Below, one piece after another: positions 8,432-18,623 of a DNA stretch of 64,000 bases; positions within the stretch are counted from its first letter, which is position 1; every line of letters starts with the position of its first letter. The DNA is from Dehalococcoides mccartyi 195 (lineage in GTDB: Bacteria > Chloroflexota > Dehalococcoidia > Dehalococcoidales > Dehalococcoidaceae): contig NC_002936.3 in assembly GCF_000011905.1 (NCBI RefSeq), forward strand, positions 310,001 through 374,000. The letters run 5' to 3'. The translations under genes and the position numbers were made by a program. The notes below the pieces were generated by a model that had not been told where the DNA came from, searched no databases, and saw only the letters and a program-made list of their open reading frames with translations.

Positions 8432-9913
8432 TCAGGCTTGTCCTTCAAGCCTTTGGCTGATAAATTTAAAGGCCTCCTGGCGGTTTTTTATTTCACCGGC
8501 CGCCTGGGCCTCGGTAATTTCACCCAGCAGGGTTTTTATCCGGGGTCCCGGCCTGAGGTTAAAACGCTCTATCAGGTCGGTGCCGGTCACCAGACGTTTC
8601 GGAACAAGCCTGGTAAGCTGTTTTTTCTGCTCCGATAAAATATGCGCTACTATATTAACATGTTCTTGCCAATTTGCCACCATCAAATTCGGCCCGTCTG
8701 TTGCCAAATGGTCTGCCAGACTCAGATAAAGGGTAGATTCGGCGGCTTCCCCTAGGTCACGGAAATAGCGGTAAATAGCTTTTGCGGAGGGTAACTGGCC
8801 GTCAGGGTTCATTTGAACCGGGCGCAGATGGTAGCAAACCATTTTTTCTACCATTAAAATTTCTTTTTTTGAAAAACGCAGGCGGGTGAGTATCTGGCTG
8901 CTTAAGCGGCTGCCTTCCAGCGGGTGTCCGGTAAAACGTATCCGCCCGTCCGGGTCGGTGCTGCGGGTCTGGGGTTTGGCGATATCGTGCAGCAGAGCGG
9001 CCAGTTTGGTTAAGGTGCGGATACTGGAAGTGCCGCTTATTTTCCCTGCAAAATATTTTTTAAAGCCGCTTTCGCGGTAGATTGCGGTGATGATTTCAGG
9101 GTTCTGGTAAGGCCAGACAGACCTGCCCAGTATGGCATCAAGTGCATAAATGGTTTTTATGGAGTGTTCCAGCACATCCCAGGTGTGTTCATAGGGCTGG
9201 GGGTGGCGGCAGCAGGGAGTAAGCTCAGGGAATATGTTTAGCAGCAGCCCCAGCTCAAGGCACTTTTCCCAGATGCCGGGCTGGCTGGTTTCAAGCAGTT
9301 TCAGCAGTTCTTCCCGAATTCTCTCACCGGCAACGGTTGATATCAGGGCGGCATGGGTGGTGATAAGGCTTTGGGTTTGCCCGTCAAGTGCAAAGCCAAG
9401 TTCGGCTGATAAGCGGATAGCCCTTAACAGCCTGATGGGGTCAGCACTGAATACATCTGCTGAGGTTACCCGTATAACCCGGTTTTCAATATCCGGCAGC
9501 CCCTGCATGGGGTCAATTATGGCCTGTACCGGCAGGCTGCCCTGATGTACCGCCGACAAGGGTGCGGCCATGGCGTTAAGTTTGAAATCACGCCGGGTGA
9601 GGTTGGCAGTAATATCTGCCGTGCCGGAGATATCCAGCTGAAAAGCGGGCAGGATTACTCTAAAGACGTCATTTCCGGCATCCAGCACCACCTGAGGGGC
9701 TTTGAAATAACCGGAGATTTTGGCAGAAGCGGCTTGTCCGCTGCCGGTGATGCACAGGTCAATATCGGCAGTGGGTTTTTTAAGTATCAGATTACGCAAA
9801 AAACCGCCTACCAGATAGACTTCGCTAGCTTCTTCTGAAAATAAACGGCGGAGGTCTTCAAGCAGGGCGGCGGTTTTTTTATCAATACGGAGCAGCAGGT
9901 TTTTATTCGTCAC
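8432..9913 (-). CDS. CCA-adding enzyme / poly(A) polymerase-family tRNA nucleotidyltransferase with HD domain
   Basis: About 493 aa. The nucleotidyltransferase head has VYLVGGFLRNLIL followed by TADIDLCITG (the DxD metal site), then RRDFKLNAMA. An RNA- and primer-binding helical region (DPIRLLRAIRLSAELGF) and an HD phosphohydrolase domain with LAALLHDIAKP follow. The protein adds or repairs the 3' CCA of tRNAs; a polymerase specialised for A or CC addition cannot be excluded. The start is uncertain: the frame is open to 9967, and GTG codons at 9922 and 9913 have a GGTGAAGG-like Shine-Dalgarno. I chose 9913. Confidence 0.88.
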   Translation of the reverse strand: MTNKNLLLRIDKKTAALLEDLRRLFSEEASEVYLVGGFLRNLILKKPTADIDLCITGSGQAASAKISGYFKAPQVVLDAGNDVFRVILPAFQLDISGTADITANLTRRDFKLNAMAAPLSAVHQGSLPVQAIIDPMQGLPDIENRVIRVTSADVFSADPIRLLRAIRLSAELGFALDGQTQSLITTHAALISTVAGERIREELLKLLETSQPGIWEKCLELGLLLNIFPELTPCCRHPQPYEHTWDVLEHSIKTIYALDAILGRSVWPYQNPEIITAIYRESGFKKYFAGKISGTSSIRTLTKLAALLHDIAKPQTRSTDPDGRIRFTGHPLEGSRLSSQILTRLRFSKKEILMVEKMVCYHLRPVQMNPDGQLPSAKAIYRYFRDLGEAAESTLYLSLADHLATDGPNLMVANWQEHVNIVAHILSEQKKQLTRLVPKRLVTGTDLIERFNLRPGPRIKTLLGEITEAQAAGEIKNRQEAFKFISQRLEGQA

Positions 9914-10062
9914 GGCCTTCACCCAAAAATCTACTAAACTATACTCCGAACGTATCTTCAATATCAAGAAAATTACGTTTGGATAGCTTTGGGTAGCCGC
10001 CGGGAAGAGCCTTTACTGGCTGATAGCAGCAGACCTGTATTTTGCGGGACAAATTTATCCGG

Positions 10063-10464
10063 CTAGGTCATGGATTTGGAGATACTTTTCAGCATGGCCA
10101 GAATGGCAATAACCGCCCTTTGCAGTTCAATAGGCTCCTGGGCCAGTACTTTGGCTACGTAAGGGTCAAGCTGTCTGGGGGTAGAGATATATTCCGCTTC
10201 CATTTCCGAGATGCTGTCCTTCTGGGGGGTAAGATATCCGGCCAGAGTGAATAACTCGTCCTCTTCAAAACCCAACGGACGGGCAATTCGTTTGAGTATT
10301 CTGGCAGACGGAAAACGCTCGCCGCGCTCAATGCGCCCCAGATGCGAGGGGGAGACGCTGGTTTTAGAAGCCAGTTCTTGCAGGGTAAGCGGTATTTTTA
10401 CCCTTTGCTGGCGGATTATCTCTCCAAGGTCTGCCCAGCCATTTGGTGATGTGGCTTTACTCAT
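10063..10464 (-). CDS. XRE-family helix-turn-helix regulator
   Basis: A 133-aa protein with an N-terminal HTH_3/XRE domain (residues 14-72): LTLQELASKTSVSPSHLGRI is the helix-turn-helix and ERGERFPSARILKRIARPL follows. The C-terminal half is helical and unassigned; it may form the dimer or sense a ligand. It is a monocistronic minus-strand gene between the CCA-adding enzyme and priA. The target is unknown, and autoregulation at the AT-rich 10465-10560 region is only a guess. Confidence 0.85.
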   Translation of the reverse strand: MSKATSPNGWADLGEIIRQQRVKIPLTLQELASKTSVSPSHLGRIERGERFPSARILKRIARPLGFEEDELFTLAGYLTPQKDSISEMEAEYISTPRQLDPYVAKVLAQEPIELQRAVIAILAMLKSISKSMT

Positions 10465-10678
10465 GATCTTCCTGCCTTAGATATAATTCGGGTAAGGACT
10501 GAATATGATAAAGATACAATAGTATTATACGATAACGGCCGCTTATATGCCAGATGTCAATATATGAGCTTTGTACAATGTATACCACTGAAAGGCAAGT
10601 GTCAAAATATGTATTCTTTACCTGCATATTTATACAAATTGCATACTGTTTGAGGGTATTTAAGGCTTATTTCATGGC

Positions 10679-10702
10679 AAAAAAGACCTCCCTGTCTTTT
10701 TT
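10679..10702 (-). terminator. Terminator after priA
   Basis: A short AAAAAAGAC / GTCTTTTTT hairpin with a 6-nt loop. It lies 18 bp past the priA stop and ends in a T-run on the minus strand. Confidence 0.6.
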
Positions 10703-10719
10703 AAAGGGCTTTAAAATAT

Positions 10720-13167
10720 TTAACATAAACCATAAGGGTCAATATCAATACTCCAGCCCTGTCCCGGATTTATCTCTCTGAGGAACTCTGACGGGTTGGG
10801 CGAACGCAGGATTAGCTGGTATCTATAACGTCCCCGCAGACGCTGGATAAAGGCAGGTGCCGGTCCTAAAATTTCCAGATTGCCTAGCCCAACGGCCTCC
10901 GCTTTTTCCCGAAGGGTTTTAGCCATAAGTTTGGCCTGCTGCTGACAAAAGTCATGGTTCAAATGGCTGAATACCAGACAGGCCAGTTTCCGGAAGGGAG
11001 GGTTATTCAGTGCCTGGCGGTAGACTATTTCTTTGGCATAAAAACCCGGATAGTCATGGCAGACAGCTGACCGGATGGCATAGTTTTCAGGGCTGTAGGT
11101 CTGGATGACTACTTTCCCTCCTGATATACCCCGGCCTGCCCGCCCGGCTACCTGGGCCAGCAGCTGAAAAGTGCGTTCGCCTGCCCTGAAATCAGGCAGG
11201 TTCAGGCTGATATCCGCATTTATTACCCCTACTAAAGTAACATCCGGCAGGTCCAGCCCTTTGGCTACCATCTGTGTGCCGATAAGTATATCTGCCTGGT
11301 GGCAGCTGAATCTATCCATTATTTGCTGGTGGGTGTTTTTGCCTTTTATGACATCACTATCCCAGCGAAGCAGCCTTGCCTGGGGGAAAGCCAGTCTTGT
11401 TTCTTCCTCCAGTTTCTGGGTACCCATTCCCAGGTATTTAATCCGGCGGCTGCCGCAGACCGGGCAGGTGAGGGGGTTTGGGTAGTGCCTGCCGCACTGG
11501 TGGCAGACCAGATTTTCCTGGTCGGGGTGGTATGTAAGCGGGGCATCACAGCTTTTGCACATAGCTACATAGCCGCAGTCACGGCACTGGATAAAACTGG
11601 CACCGCCCCGGCGGTTTATGAATAAAATGGCCTGCTCATGGTTTGCCAGTACTTTTTCAATAGAGGTCTGCAGGTTACGGGAGAAGATGCTGCGGTTGCC
11701 TTCGGAGAGTTCGGTACGCATATCTACCAGCTCTGTTTTAGGCAGGGAAGCACCCCGGTAGGGGGTCAGGCGTTCGGGCAGTTCCAGTAACTGATAGATT
11801 CCTTTTTGGGCTTTGAAATAGCTGTCAACATCCGGGGTGGCACTCCCCAGTACCAGCACTGCACCGTACTCTTCAGCCATTTTATTAGCCACCGTACGGG
11901 TATGATAACGGGGTTGGGGGTCCTGCTGTTTATAGGTCCATTCGTGCTCTTCGTCTATGATAATAATGCCCGGTTTGTCCAGCGGGGCAAACAGGGCGCT
12001 TCTGGGTCCGATTACAATGTCAGCCTGACCGTTTTTTATCCTTTGCCATTCGTCAAACTGTTCACCGGGACTGAGGCGGCTGTGAAGAACGGCTATTTGG
12101 CCGGGGAAACGCCCCGCAAAACGGGCGATAGTCTGGGGGGTAAGGGAGATTTCAGGTACCAGTACTATAGCCTTTTTGCCCAGACGCAGGCTTTCAGCTA
12201 GTGCCTGCAGGTATATTTCGGTTTTACCGCTGCCGGTTATGCCATGCAGTAAAAAGGTACGGGGATTTTGGTCATCTTCGGGCGGGGTATTCAGTGAACG
12301 GGTGATGAACTCAAGGCACTTTTTCTGGGGTGGGCTTAGCTCAAGGTGCGGCAGAGGAGGTATCCGGCTGTAATCTACAGGATGGCGGAATATCTGGCGT
12401 TCCTCGGTACTTACCAGACCCTTTTGCTCAAGAGTCTTTAAGACGGCCGAATTATTTTTCACCAGCAGATTTAACCCGCTTTTGGAAATGCCCCCGGGGT
12501 TTTCTTTAATATGATTAAAAACCTGAGTCTGGCGGGGGGGTAATTTTGGCAGGGTCTGGTTTTTAATAAATGCCAGTGCCTGCACGCTAAGGCGGAAATG
12601 TTTTTCAAATTTGGTCTTTGCCCTGACCGGGCTTATCCGGTAGGTGCGTTTGACTAGCCCCTGGTTTATAAGTTTAAGTATGGCACTTTGAGCGGTTTTC
12701 TTGCCGAATATTTTTTCCAGTTCGTTTTGGGGGGTGATGTCTTTGGCCTTTAGCCGGTCAAATATTTTTTGCATGTTTGGGCTTAGGGTTTCAGACGGGT
12801 TTTTTGCTGCAGCCGGCGGGCTGGACTCCAGGCTGATATAGGCCAGGCTTTGGCGTTCAAAAGACGGCGGCAGCATGAGGGCTACTGCTTCGTAAATACT
12901 GGATAAATAGGTTTGGCTTATCCACTTGGCCAGGTTCAGCTGGTGAAAAGAAAGAAGCGGCGTATCAGAGATAACGCCGCAGATTTCACGTGTTTGCCCG
13001 AATGCCGGCTCTTCAGTTACTTCAAGGACTATGCCCTGAACTATTTTAGGCCCGAAAGGAGCCCAGACTGCCTGACCGGGTTTTATTTCTAACCCCGCTG
13101 GTATAGAGTAGGAAAAACTGCCCGGTCTAAGTACCGGAGTGTGTACGGCCAGTTCGGCAAAAGCCAA
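10720..13167 (-). CDS. priA: Primosomal protein N' (replication restart helicase PriA)
   Basis: An 815-aa superfamily 2 helicase of normal PriA length. After the N-terminal 3'-DNA-end-binding region come Walker A GITGSGKTE, DEEHEW (DEAH-like), the cysteine-rich zinc module (CRDCGYVAMCKSCDAPLTYH, then CHQCGRHY and CPVCGSRR) and helicase motifs V-VI (GTQMVAKGLDLPDV, QVAGRAGR). PriA recognises stalled forks and reloads the replisome. The start is the TTG at 13167 with a GGGGG Shine-Dalgarno. It follows rplS with a 21-bp gap. Confidence 0.97.
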   Translation of the reverse strand: MAFAELAVHTPVLRPGSFSYSIPAGLEIKPGQAVWAPFGPKIVQGIVLEVTEEPAFGQTREICGVISDTPLLSFHQLNLAKWISQTYLSSIYEAVALMLPPSFERQSLAYISLESSPPAAAKNPSETLSPNMQKIFDRLKAKDITPQNELEKIFGKKTAQSAILKLINQGLVKRTYRISPVRAKTKFEKHFRLSVQALAFIKNQTLPKLPPRQTQVFNHIKENPGGISKSGLNLLVKNNSAVLKTLEQKGLVSTEERQIFRHPVDYSRIPPLPHLELSPPQKKCLEFITRSLNTPPEDDQNPRTFLLHGITGSGKTEIYLQALAESLRLGKKAIVLVPEISLTPQTIARFAGRFPGQIAVLHSRLSPGEQFDEWQRIKNGQADIVIGPRSALFAPLDKPGIIIIDEEHEWTYKQQDPQPRYHTRTVANKMAEEYGAVLVLGSATPDVDSYFKAQKGIYQLLELPERLTPYRGASLPKTELVDMRTELSEGNRSIFSRNLQTSIEKVLANHEQAILFINRRGGASFIQCRDCGYVAMCKSCDAPLTYHPDQENLVCHQCGRHYPNPLTCPVCGSRRIKYLGMGTQKLEEETRLAFPQARLLRWDSDVIKGKNTHQQIMDRFSCHQADILIGTQMVAKGLDLPDVTLVGVINADISLNLPDFRAGERTFQLLAQVAGRAGRGISGGKVVIQTYSPENYAIRSAVCHDYPGFYAKEIVYRQALNNPPFRKLACLVFSHLNHDFCQQQAKLMAKTLREKAEAVGLGNLEILGPAPAFIQRLRGRYRYQLILRSPNPSEFLREINPGQGWSIDIDPYGLC

Positions 13168-13188
13168 TTTTATACCCCCTAAGAGAGC

Positions 13189-13599
13189 TTAAGAGGGTGT
13201 TTGTTTAACTTCTTTAATGCGGGCGGCTTTTCCGGAAAGCTTGCGCAGGTAGAACAGGCGGGCACGGCGTACTCTGCCTCTTTTAATAACCTCCACCTTG
13301 GTAACATTGGGTGAGAGGAAGGGGAAGGTGCGCTCAACGCCTACGCCGTAGCTGATGCGGCGGACGGTGAAATTGCCGCCGTCAGCGGCCTGCTTGACCT
13401 TGAGGACTACGCCCTGAAACATCTGAATGCGCTCTTTGTCGCCTTCTTTGATGCGGGCGTGTACTTTTATGGTATCACCGGGGCCGAAGCTCGGCAGAAC
13501 TTTTCCGGCGGCGGTATTTTCTACAGCAACTGTTTCTTCATCTGCGGTTTCTTCTTCACTGGTTTCAGGGGTTTCCTGATTATTAACAGTCTCTTCCAT
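13189..13599 (-). CDS. rplS: 50S ribosomal protein L19
   Basis: About 136 aa from the ATG at 13599, which has GGAG 11 nt upstream; the frame is open to 13650. The first 30 residues form an acidic, Glu/Thr-rich extension not found in typical L19. The conserved body follows: [39 protein letters not shown] and [18 protein letters not shown]. It sits at the interface of the ribosomal subunits. It is encoded after trmD on the same strand, the common bacterial pairing. Confidence 0.95.
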   Translation of the reverse strand: MEETVNNQETPETSEEETADEETVAVENTAAGKVLPSFGPGDTIKVHARIKEGDKERIQMFQGVVLKVKQAADGGNFTVRRISYGVGVERTFPFLSPNVTKVEVIKRGRVRRARLFYLRKLSGKAARIKEVKQTPS

Positions 13600-13722
13600 G
13601 GCGGTAAAAACTCCTTTAAATATCAACGGAATATTAAAACACAAACCCATTTCATAATCAAGTGCGCGGGTTTGGCAGGGGGGATGCGGGGTGGTTGCAT
13701 ACCTTATATATAATACCGGGTT

Positions 13723-14469
13723 TTAATCTTTGGGGTTTTCTTCGGCCAGTATTTCATCTATCAGCTTGCGGTCTGCTTTAGAAAGGGTTATTTTTTCAAG
13801 CATATCCGGGCGTCTTTTCAAGGTACGCCGCAGAGATTCTTTACGCCGCCAGCGGTCTATCCGGGCGTGATTGCCGGAAAGAAGTACCTCCGGAATATCC
13901 CAGCCCCTGAATACCGGGGGACGGGTGTAATGGGGGTGTTCCAGAAGACCGTTTGAGTGCGAGTCTGATTCTGAGGAGTCGTCTGAACCAAGTACGCCGG
14001 GTATCAGGCGGGAAACCGCATCTATAACTACCATGGCGGCCAGTTCCCCGCCGGTCAGTACAAAATCACCTATGCTTATTTCGTCGGTGGCCAGATGCTC
14101 CCGCACCCGTTCGTCAAAGCCCTCGTAATGGCCGCAGATTATAATCAGCCGCTGGTGGTTTGCCAGTTCGCGGGCGACAGATTGGTTGAAGGTGCGTCCC
14201 TGCGGGGAAAGGAGAATTACCGGGGCAGGGGTGGGGTCTTTTTCCATGACCGCCTCTACTGCCTCAAACAAAGGTTCGGGCTTAAGCAGCATGCCGGCAC
14301 CGCCTCCGTAAGGGGTATCATCTACCGCATGGTGCTTGTCATGGCTGAAATCCCTGAAGTTATGTATTTCTAACCTTACCAGATTTTTGTCCGCTGCCCG
14401 CTTGAAAATGCTCTCTTCAAAAGGGGACTGAAACATCTCCGGAAAAAGGGTTAACACGTCTATTTTCAA
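13723..14469 (-). CDS. trmD: tRNA (guanine-N1-)-methyltransferase TrmD
   Basis: A 248-aa SPOUT methyltransferase that makes m1G37 in tRNAs reading CNN codons and so prevents +1 frameshifts. Visible are the N-terminal [13 protein letters not shown], the trefoil-knot SAM loops [10 protein letters not shown] and [13 protein letters not shown], and [17 protein letters not shown]. The TTG start has AGGAG 8 nt upstream. It is divergent from mraZ and followed by rplS. Confidence 0.97.
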   Translation of the reverse strand: MKIDVLTLFPEMFQSPFEESIFKRAADKNLVRLEIHNFRDFSHDKHHAVDDTPYGGGAGMLLKPEPLFEAVEAVMEKDPTPAPVILLSPQGRTFNQSVARELANHQRLIIICGHYEGFDERVREHLATDEISIGDFVLTGGELAAMVVIDAVSRLIPGVLGSDDSSESDSHSNGLLEHPHYTRPPVFRGWDIPEVLLSGNHARIDRWRRKESLRRTLKRRPDMLEKITLSKADRKLIDEILAEENPKD

Positions 14470-14573
14470 GCTTTTCTCTCCTATTTTTACCCCTTGACGC
14501 TGTTCTATTTTAGCATACCCTTTTGGCCAGACCCAAAAGCCAAAAAGGTATATAAAAATATATTTTCAAAGGC

Positions 14574-14602
14574 TTGACAATGGGGGTGTTGGCTTATAGA
14601 AT
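14574..14602 (+). promoter_or_regulatory. Promoter of the mraZ-rsmH-ftsA-ftsZ cluster
   Basis: TTGACA at 14574-14579 and TAGAAT at 14597-14602 with a 17-bp spacer, 50 bp upstream of mraZ. The MraZ-type repeats begin at the last base of the -10 element. Confidence 0.75.
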
Positions 14603-14626
14603 GGGAAAAAGTGGGGTAATGTGGTA
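14602..14626 (+). promoter_or_regulatory. MraZ-type operator: three TGG repeats at 10-bp spacing
   Basis: TGGGA (14602-14606), TGGGG (14612-14616) and TGGTA (14622-14626), each separated by exactly 5 bp. This is the known MraZ box layout (TGGGN repeats with 5-bp spacers), and here the third copy is degenerate. It covers the predicted transcription start, fitting autorepression of the cluster by MraZ. Confidence 0.68.
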
Positions 14627-14651
14627 AGTCGGGGAGAGAGTACTTAAGAGA

Positions 14652-15080
14652 ATGTTTTTTGGAGAATTTGAGTACAAGCTGGACGAAAAGGGGCGTTTCC
14701 CTTTGCCTCCGGGCATCAGGCCCAGCATGAAGGACGGCTTGATACTTGCCCCCGGCACCGGTGAGAAATGCATTTACGCTTACCCCCTGTGTGAATGGAA
14801 AAAACTGTCTGAAAGCCTGAAGAGTACTACAGTTGCTCCCAGCAAGATGCGCCGCCTAAACAGGGCTCTTTTCGCTTTGGCTTTTGATGTTAATCTGGAT
14901 GCCCAAGGCCGCCTGACCCTGCCTGCACCCTTAAAAAGCTATGCTGGGGTTAATATAGAGGTTATTGTGGCGGGTGTCAACAATTATATAGAGATATGGG
15001 ATAAAGAGACCTGGGAGTCTGAGAAGAAGGCCAGCCAGGAGCAGGCCTGGCAGATAATAGAAACGCTTGAGGGGAACTAG
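14652..15080 (+). CDS. mraZ: Transcriptional regulator MraZ
   Basis: A 142-aa protein with two AbrB-like SpoVT halves: MFFGEFEYKLDEKGRFPLPP at the N-terminus and DVNLDAQGRLTLPAPLKSY in the second half. MraZ forms a ring-shaped DNA-binding oligomer that controls its own division-gene cluster. The TGGGN-type repeats at 14602-14626 are its likely site. It is first in the cluster and is followed after 6 bp by rsmH. Confidence 0.96.
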   Translation: MFFGEFEYKLDEKGRFPLPPGIRPSMKDGLILAPGTGEKCIYAYPLCEWKKLSESLKSTTVAPSKMRRLNRALFALAFDVNLDAQGRLTLPAPLKSYAGVNIEVIVAGVNNYIEIWDKETWESEKKASQEQAWQIIETLEGN

Positions 15081-15086
15081 GCGGAA

Positions 15087-16136
15087 GTGACTGAGTATCC
15101 TCACATACCGGTTATGCTGGAGGAGTCCATACAGGGGCTGGGGGTTATACCCGGCGGCCGTTATGTGGATTGCACTTTGGGGGCTGGCGGTCACTCAGAA
15201 GCTATTTTGGAGCACAGTTACCCCGGCGGACAGCTTTTATCTATAGATGCAGACCCCAAGGCTATTGCTTTGGCTGCCGAACGGCTTAAGTGTTTCGGCA
15301 GTTCGGTTTTACTGGTAAATGACAACTTTGCCAATCTGAAAGATATATGCCAGCGGTATGAATATATGCCGGTGCATGGCATTTTATTTGATTTGGGGCT
15401 TTCTTCCATGCAGCTTGACCGGGAGGAATCCGGGTTCAGTTTTCAGACCGAAGCCCCGCTGGATATGCGTTTTTCACCCGGCCAGGAGCTATCGGCGGCG
15501 GATATCGTTAATACTTATGACCTTGCCGGGCTGTCAGATTTAATCTGGAAATACGGTGAAGAGCCTTTCAGCCGGCGGATTGCCAGGGCTATTTTAGAGA
15601 AAAGACCGTTTAAAACAACTACCGAATTGGCGTCTGTCATAGAAAAAGCGGTTGGGGGGCGTCACGGGCGGATTCATCCTGCTACCCGGACTTTCCAGGC
15701 TTTGCGGATAGCGGTAAACGAAGAGCTTTCGCACCTTGAGAGTGCCCTTGCACAGGCTCAGAGCCTTTTGGGACATGGCGGGCGGCTGGTAGTGATAAGC
15801 TACCATTCGCTTGAAGACCGTATTGTAAAGCAGTATTTCCAGAAAGAAGCCAAGGGCTGTATCTGCCCTGATGATATACCCCAGTGTGTTTGCAACCACA
15901 AGCCTTCACTTAGGCTGATAAACCGCAGGGTAATTACCCCTTCGGATGAGGAAATATCCCGAAACCCGCGTAGCCGGAGTGCCAAGATGCGGGTGGCGGA
16001 ACGGATTATACAACCCGGCGAGGGGCGTTTTTTTCACAGCCGGGCTAAGGGATTAGTTAATCATGTCAGCGAAACTGGCTCTGTTCGGTACGGACAGGCT
16101 AAACATAAGGGGGTGGTCCAGAGGGGAGGCAGCTGA
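15087..16136 (+). CDS. rsmH: 16S rRNA m4C1402 methyltransferase RsmH (MraW)
   Basis: A 349-aa protein starting at GTG (15087), 6 bp after mraZ. SAM-binding residues lie in [16 protein letters not shown]. Other signatures are [14 protein letters not shown] and [18 protein letters not shown] cysteine cluster ([12 protein letters not shown]) is normal for this family. The tail of about 40 residues past VAERI extends beyond the usual C-terminus. It methylates C1402 in the ribosomal decoding centre. Confidence 0.97.
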   Translation: MTEYPHIPVMLEESIQGLGVIPGGRYVDCTLGAGGHSEAILEHSYPGGQLLSIDADPKAIALAAERLKCFGSSVLLVNDNFANLKDICQRYEYMPVHGILFDLGLSSMQLDREESGFSFQTEAPLDMRFSPGQELSAADIVNTYDLAGLSDLIWKYGEEPFSRRIARAILEKRPFKTTTELASVIEKAVGGRHGRIHPATRTFQALRIAVNEELSHLESALAQAQSLLGHGGRLVVISYHSLEDRIVKQYFQKEAKGCICPDDIPQCVCNHKPSLRLINRRVITPSDEEISRNPRSRSAKMRVAERIIQPGEGRFFHSRAKGLVNHVSETGSVRYGQAKHKGVVQRGGS

Positions 16137-16205
16137 TGTGCGCAAAGGAATAACGTTCCCGTAAGGGATTTTTAGATACACGGTTTTGCAAATGGAGGGA
16201 GATAT

Positions 16206-17432
16206 ATGAAAAACAGAATCGTTACAGCGATTGATGTCGGCACTACCAAGATCTGTACCATAATTGCCGAAGTAAATCCTGTGGGCGGTGTCAACGTAGT
16301 GGGTGTTGGCATAGGCCCTTCGCAGGGTTTACATAAAGGCTTGGTAGTAAACATCAATGACGCACGGGAGTCCATCAGGGAGTCTATCCGTAAAGCGGAG
16401 CAGGCTTCCGGATACAAGGTTGAGTCCGCCTATGTAGGCGTAACCGGACGCCACGTGGCCTCTATGAACAACAGGGGTGTGGTGGCTATTACCAGGAATG
16501 ACCGTCTGGTAAGAAGTGATGACCTGAAGCGGGTTATGGCTACCGCTCAGAACATCAGCGTCCCCAATGACCGCAAACTGCTCCACGTTATCCCCAGAAC
16601 TTATGCAGTAGACGGCCAATCCGGGGTGAAAAACCCGGTAGGTATGCATGGTTTCAGGCTGGATGTGGAAACACATATTATTACTGCGGCCGCTACCTCG
16701 GTACAGAATCTGGTAAAGTGCATTCGGGGGCTGGGCATTGATATTGATGACCTGGTGCTTGAACCTATTGCCTCCAGTGAAGCTGTGCTGACTGAAGACG
16801 AAAAGCAGGTGGGTGTTATCCTGGCCGATATTGGCGGCGGCACCACTGATATCTGCATCTTCAAAGACGGTAGTATCTGGCACACGGCTATTATCCCGGT
16901 GGCTGGTTACCAGCTGACACGGGATGTGGCTATTGGCCTGGGCCTTCCCTTTGACGTTGCCGAGGAAATGAAGAAACGCTACGGCAGCGTCCTGCCCGTA
17001 TATGAAACTAAAATGGAATCTCCCAGCCCTATCTGCGAAGATGGCCATGGCGTTTCTTATCAGGACCTTTGTGACATTATCCGCGCCCGGGTTGAGGAAG
17101 TTCTCCGCCTTATCATGCTGGAGATACCTAACTCTGATTATGACAGCCTGGTACCGGCAGGGCTGGTACTGACCGGCGGCAGCTCTAATCTGGCGGGTAT
17201 GGAAACTCTGGGACGGGATATCCTGCGCATACCGGTAAGGGTAGGAAACCCTGACAAAGTTTACGGCATTGTAGATTCACTTCATGACCCGGCTTATGCC
17301 ACCGGTGTGGGCCTGCTCATCTGGGGTGCCAAACACCAGCCGGTTAAAAAATCCTGGCTGGATAATATCGGCTTCTTTGGCCGAATGCGTAACTTGCTCA
17401 AGGGTTTTGCCGGTTTGTTCGGGTCTAACTAA
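16206..17432 (+). CDS. ftsA: Cell division protein FtsA
   Basis: A 408-aa actin-fold protein: VTAIDVGTTKICTIIAE (phosphate 1), ILADIGGGTTDICIFKDGS (phosphate 2) and GLVLTGGSSNLAGM (adenosine motif). The C-terminus (GFFGRMRNLLKGFAGLFG) is a plausible amphipathic membrane anchor. It tethers FtsZ to the membrane. The Shine-Dalgarno GGAGGGAG precedes the ATG. It stands directly after rsmH with no ftsL, ftsI, mur or ftsW gene between, unlike the standard division-wall cluster. Confidence 0.96.
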   Translation: MKNRIVTAIDVGTTKICTIIAEVNPVGGVNVVGVGIGPSQGLHKGLVVNINDARESIRESIRKAEQASGYKVESAYVGVTGRHVASMNNRGVVAITRNDRLVRSDDLKRVMATAQNISVPNDRKLLHVIPRTYAVDGQSGVKNPVGMHGFRLDVETHIITAAATSVQNLVKCIRGLGIDIDDLVLEPIASSEAVLTEDEKQVGVILADIGGGTTDICIFKDGSIWHTAIIPVAGYQLTRDVAIGLGLPFDVAEEMKKRYGSVLPVYETKMESPSPICEDGHGVSYQDLCDIIRARVEEVLRLIMLEIPNSDYDSLVPAGLVLTGGSSNLAGMETLGRDILRIPVRVGNPDKVYGIVDSLHDPAYATGVGLLIWGAKHQPVKKSWLDNIGFFGRMRNLLKGFAGLFGSN

Positions 17433-17472
17433 GTAAAGTAAATATTTAGAGTGATATAAGGAGAATATAAAA

Positions 17473-18603
17473 ATGGCTAAAACAAGTTTCGTTCCCAATC
17501 CCGCCAGAATTAAAGTATTCGGCTGTGGCGGCGGCGGTTGCAATGCTGTTACCCGCATGGTCCGTGAAGAAATACAGGGTGTTGAGTTTATTGCTATCAA
17601 CACTGATGCTCAGGCTTTGGCTATCACCGAAGCCCCTATCCGCCTTCAGATAGGCGAAAGGGTTACCCGCGGCTTGGGCGCCGGCGGCGACCATAACATG
17701 GGTCAGAAGGCGGCCGAAGAGAGCCGTGATGAAATCCGCGAGATAGTCAACGGGGCGGATATGGTTTTTGTAACTGCCGGCATGGGCGGCGGTACCGGTA
17801 CCGGTTCTGCTCCCATAGTAGCCGAAGAGTCCAAGAAAAGCGGCGCTTTGACCATTGCCGTTGTTACCAAGCCCTTCACTTTTGAAGGCGCTCACCGGGT
17901 TTCTACCGCCAAAGAAGGCATTAACCGTCTGCTGGGCAAGGTAGATACCCTGATTATTATCCCCAATGACCGTTTGCTGGACCTTTGTGACCAGAAGACC
18001 GGCGTTGATGCCGCCTTTAAGATGGCTGATGATGTACTCCGCCATGGCGTACAGGCTATCTCCGAGGTAATCACCGTACCCGGTTTGATTAACCTGGACT
18101 TTGCTGATGTGCGTGCCGTTATGAAGGATGCCGGCCCGGCCTGGATGTCTATAGGTTATGGTTCCGGTAAAAACAGGGCTTCAGATGCCGCCAAGAGCGC
18201 TCTGGCAAGCCCCCTGCTGGATGTTTCCATCACCGGCTCCAAGGGTGTTCTCTTTAATATAGTGGGCGGCCCTGACCTGAGCCTTATGGAAGTTAACGAA
18301 GCGGCGGATGTAATTAAACAGGCCGTTGACCCTGATGCCAACATTATCTTTGGTGTGGCCTCTGATGCTTCCATGGGTTCCAATGTAAAAATCACCCTGA
18401 TTGCTACCGGTTTTGTCTCCAAGATGGGCATGGCCGAAGAAGAGGGCGATGATGCCATTACCCGCCAGCTGAAGGGCATAAAAACAGAAGACGAGCTGGA
18501 CGTTCCGTCCTTCCTGAGGAGACCGCTTTTCAACCGGGCCCGCCCGGTTGCTCCTCCGGTAGATTCCCATTCTAACAAGCCTTCATCCAGGATTTCCTGG
18601 TAA
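17473..18603 (+). CDS. ftsZ: Cell division GTPase FtsZ
   Basis: A 376-aa tubulin homologue. Signatures are [22 protein letters not shown], the GTP-binding [12 protein letters not shown] and the T7 loop region [11 protein letters not shown]. The C-terminal linker is short, ending near RISW, with a weak FtsA-binding tail ([11 protein letters not shown]). It polymerises into the division ring. AAGGAG precedes the ATG, 40 bp after ftsA. A strong terminator follows at 18624. Confidence 0.98.
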   Translation: MAKTSFVPNPARIKVFGCGGGGCNAVTRMVREEIQGVEFIAINTDAQALAITEAPIRLQIGERVTRGLGAGGDHNMGQKAAEESRDEIREIVNGADMVFVTAGMGGGTGTGSAPIVAEESKKSGALTIAVVTKPFTFEGAHRVSTAKEGINRLLGKVDTLIIIPNDRLLDLCDQKTGVDAAFKMADDVLRHGVQAISEVITVPGLINLDFADVRAVMKDAGPAWMSIGYGSGKNRASDAAKSALASPLLDVSITGSKGVLFNIVGGPDLSLMEVNEAADVIKQAVDPDANIIFGVASDASMGSNVKITLIATGFVSKMGMAEEEGDDAITRQLKGIKTEDELDVPSFLRRPLFNRARPVAPPVDSHSNKPSSRISW

Positions 18604-18623
18604 ATAAGGCATAGTTATTGCTG

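Noticed and set aside
10554-10781. Plus-strand 75-aa ORF upstream of priA's 3' end
   Set aside because: AT-rich intergenic composition, no Shine-Dalgarno, and it crosses the priA terminator and the end of priA.
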